Positions 62,778-64,000 of a stretch of 64,000 nt of DNA are shown here, in pieces; position 1 is the first letter of the stretch; each line of letters begins with the position of its first letter. Both the position numbers and the translations under genes were made by a program. The stretch is from Borrelia sp. RT5S (lineage in GTDB: Bacteria > Spirochaetota > Spirochaetia > Borreliales > Borreliaceae): contig NZ_CP088936.1 of the NCBI RefSeq assembly GCF_021165755.1, positions 496,001 through 560,000 of the forward strand, in the 5' to 3' direction. The notes beneath the pieces are model-generated. The model searched no databases, was not told the origin of the DNA, and was given only the letters and a program-made list of their open reading frames with translations.

Positions 62778-64000
62778 AGTATCGAGATGTCAGTAAAATG
62801 TTTAAGTTTATCGTTTTAATTTTAGTATTTCTTCTTTTGTCTTGTGCTCCTACTAAGTTAAGAACGGACAAAAATTTAGTAAGTGGTCAACTTGAGAATG
62901 GATTTAGGTATTATGTTTATGCTAATAAAACGCCGGAGAAGGCTGTTTATATGGGAATTTTATTTAATGTTGGCTCTTTGCATGAAGAAGAACATGAGAG
63001 AGGTTTGGCTCATTATCTTGAGCATATGGCTTTTAAGGGAACAGAAGATTATCCGGGTGGCGAGGGTATTTTGAAGGTTCTTAAAAAGTTTGGGATGGCA
63101 TTTGGAGCGGATATTAATGCATATACTACCTTTGATAAGACTTATTATAGCCTTGATTTGCCCGATGGTAATAATGAAGAAGAAGTTGATGAGGCTTTAA
63201 ATGTGTTGAAAAACTGGGCATCACAGATGGAATTGGATGAAGTAGAAATAGAGAAAGAGCGTAATATTATTATTGAAGAGAAGAAACGTGGAGAGCGTTA
63301 TCCCAACAGAATTATTGAAAAAATATTTAAATTCATTCTTGGTGGTAGCAAATATGTGGACAGGTTTCCTATTGGACTTGAGGATAGAATTTTATCTTTT
63401 AAGTCGGGGGATTTTAAGGAATTTTATAAAAAATGGTACAGACCGGAACTTACTAGTGTTATTATCGTGGGAGACATTGAGCCTAATAGAATTGAGAAAA
63501 AAATAAAAGAAAAATTTTCGTCTTTTAAAAAACCTGAGGGTGAAATAGGAAAGATTAAGATAAATCTGGATACGGTAATGAATGAAAAATTTGCTAGCAT
63601 AGAAGATTTTGAAAAACCGTTCCCTGGCATGGCTTTTATTAAAAAAGATAACTACGACATATCGCCTACGTCTAGTTACATTAAAAAAAAGGTTGAACAA
63701 GCCTTGTTGAATAATCTTTTTGCAAACAGGTTTGCCGAGTTGAAGACTTCTGGAATTAATTATTTTATGTCTTTTGATAAACAGGCTTCTCCATTAAGGT
63801 CGGACGATAAGTATATTCTAATTGATCAAATTTCTGTTGATTTAAATCCAGAATATTTAAAAGAAGGTATTGAAGAGTTTTTTTATCAGTTTGAGAGGAT
63901 AAAGAAATTTGGATTTACGCAGGGGGAAGTGGATAAGGTGAAATCTCAACTTGTGAGTTCTTATAAGCTTAATAAAGATAACATAGAGAAGAGAAATTCA
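62774..64000 (+). CDS. M16-family zinc protease lipoprotein (5' part)
   Basis: 409 codons are visible and the frame is still open at the window end. A lipoprotein signal ends LLSC (Cys24). The inverted zinc motif HYLEH (His80, Glu83, His84) lies in ERGLAHYLEHMAFKGT, with downstream EIEKERNIIIEEKKRGER carrying the third ligand region, and then the R-Y/PIG segment typical of M16 (YVDRFPIGLED). Borrelia carries such a pitrilysin-like protease, BB0536 from memory. Probably periplasmic and membrane-tethered. Confidence 0.93.
   Translation, partial: MKYRDVSKMFKFIVLILVFLLLSCAPTKLRTDKNLVSGQLENGFRYYVYANKTPEKAVYMGILFNVGSLHEEEHERGLAHYLEHMAFKGTEDYPGGEGILKVLKKFGMAFGADINAYTTFDKTYYSLDLPDGNNEEEVDEALNVLKNWASQMELDEVEIEKERNIIIEEKKRGERYPNRIIEKIFKFILGGSKYVDRFPIGLEDRILSFKSGDFKEFYKKWYRPELTSVIIVGDIEPNRIEKKIKEKFSSFKKPEGEIGKIKINLDTVMNEKFASIEDFEKPFPGMAFIKKDNYDISPTSSYIKKKVEQALLNNLFANRFAELKTSGINYFMSFDKQASPLRSDDKYILIDQISVDLNPEYLKEGIEEFFYQFERIKKFGFTQGEVDKVKSQLVSSYKLNKDNIEKRNS

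Noticed and set aside
1-64000. CRISPR arrays, prophage, insertion sequences, plasmid-type genes
   Set aside because: No spaced direct repeats, transposase, integrase or phage structural motifs were seen; the gene order is core chromosome throughout.

Overview
The window reads as a continuous stretch of a spirochaete chromosome, almost certainly genus Borrelia/Borreliella. The evidence is the low G+C content, strong G/T bias on the + strand (a leading-strand signature), frequent TTG and GTG starts, lipoproteins with relaxed lipoboxes, a giant spirochaetal coiled-coil protein, archaeal-type PheRS, a MurA with Asp in place of the active-site Cys, and a gene order that matches my memory of the Lyme/relapsing-fever chromosome from dnaX to an M16 protease. 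A recR gene and a glutathione-peroxidase gene may point to the relapsing-fever side, but this rests on memory and the species cannot be fixed from the sequence alone. No phage, insertion sequence, CRISPR array, tRNA or rRNA was seen.

Region 1 (1-9044) holds the 3' end of dnaX with ebfC and recR, then ndk behind a perfect 16-bp inverted repeat. An lptC-lptA-lptB set follows, although these organisms are known to lack LPS. Next come two conserved housekeeping genes (pgeF/yfiH and NIF3), lspA, a small membrane protein, a YmdB-like protein that has lost its metal ligands, and murA.

Region 2 (9073-12440) holds two tandem MATE-family transporters and, on the minus strand, a putative lipoprotein. 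Its likely start codon is one base out of frame across an A7 tract and lies inside a 20-bp hairpin.

Region 3 (12655-27042) is the fused tuf-S10-spc-alpha ribosomal superoperon, driven by a near-consensus promoter. It contains tuf, 25 ribosomal protein genes, secY and rpoA; rpmJ (37 aa) is included. infA, adk, map and rpsD are absent from their usual places.

Region 4 (27117-45281) holds RNase Y, YmdB and TlyA; a convergent GerMN-domain protein; der; an exported NlpC/P60-like protein; a HAD hydrolase; a 2196-residue coiled-coil protein with a recent 99-bp tandem duplication; the pheS-pheT pair; and trxB.

Region 5 (45523-53743) holds the minus-strand heat-shock operon grpE-dnaK-dnaJ-rlmB, whose dnaJ carries a G10 tract. 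On the plus strand are a glutathione-peroxidase homologue, an NAD synthetase whose glutaminase domain has lost its catalytic Glu and Cys, and a response-regulator/PP2C phosphatase.

Region 6 (53804-64000) holds unknown genes on divergent promoters, coaX, a 50-residue membrane peptide with good expression signals, a three-gene minus operon (degenerate hydrolase, GH73 glucosaminidase, TIGR02757 protein), a PhnP-like hydrolase, exonuclease III, an exported protein, and the 5' part of an M16 zinc-protease lipoprotein.

I did not find a clearly new multi-gene system. The most interesting observations are degenerate or repurposed proteins (YmdB-like, NadE, alpha/beta hydrolase), candidate hypermutable tracts (A7 lipoprotein, G10 dnaJ), and an unexplained short peptide gene.
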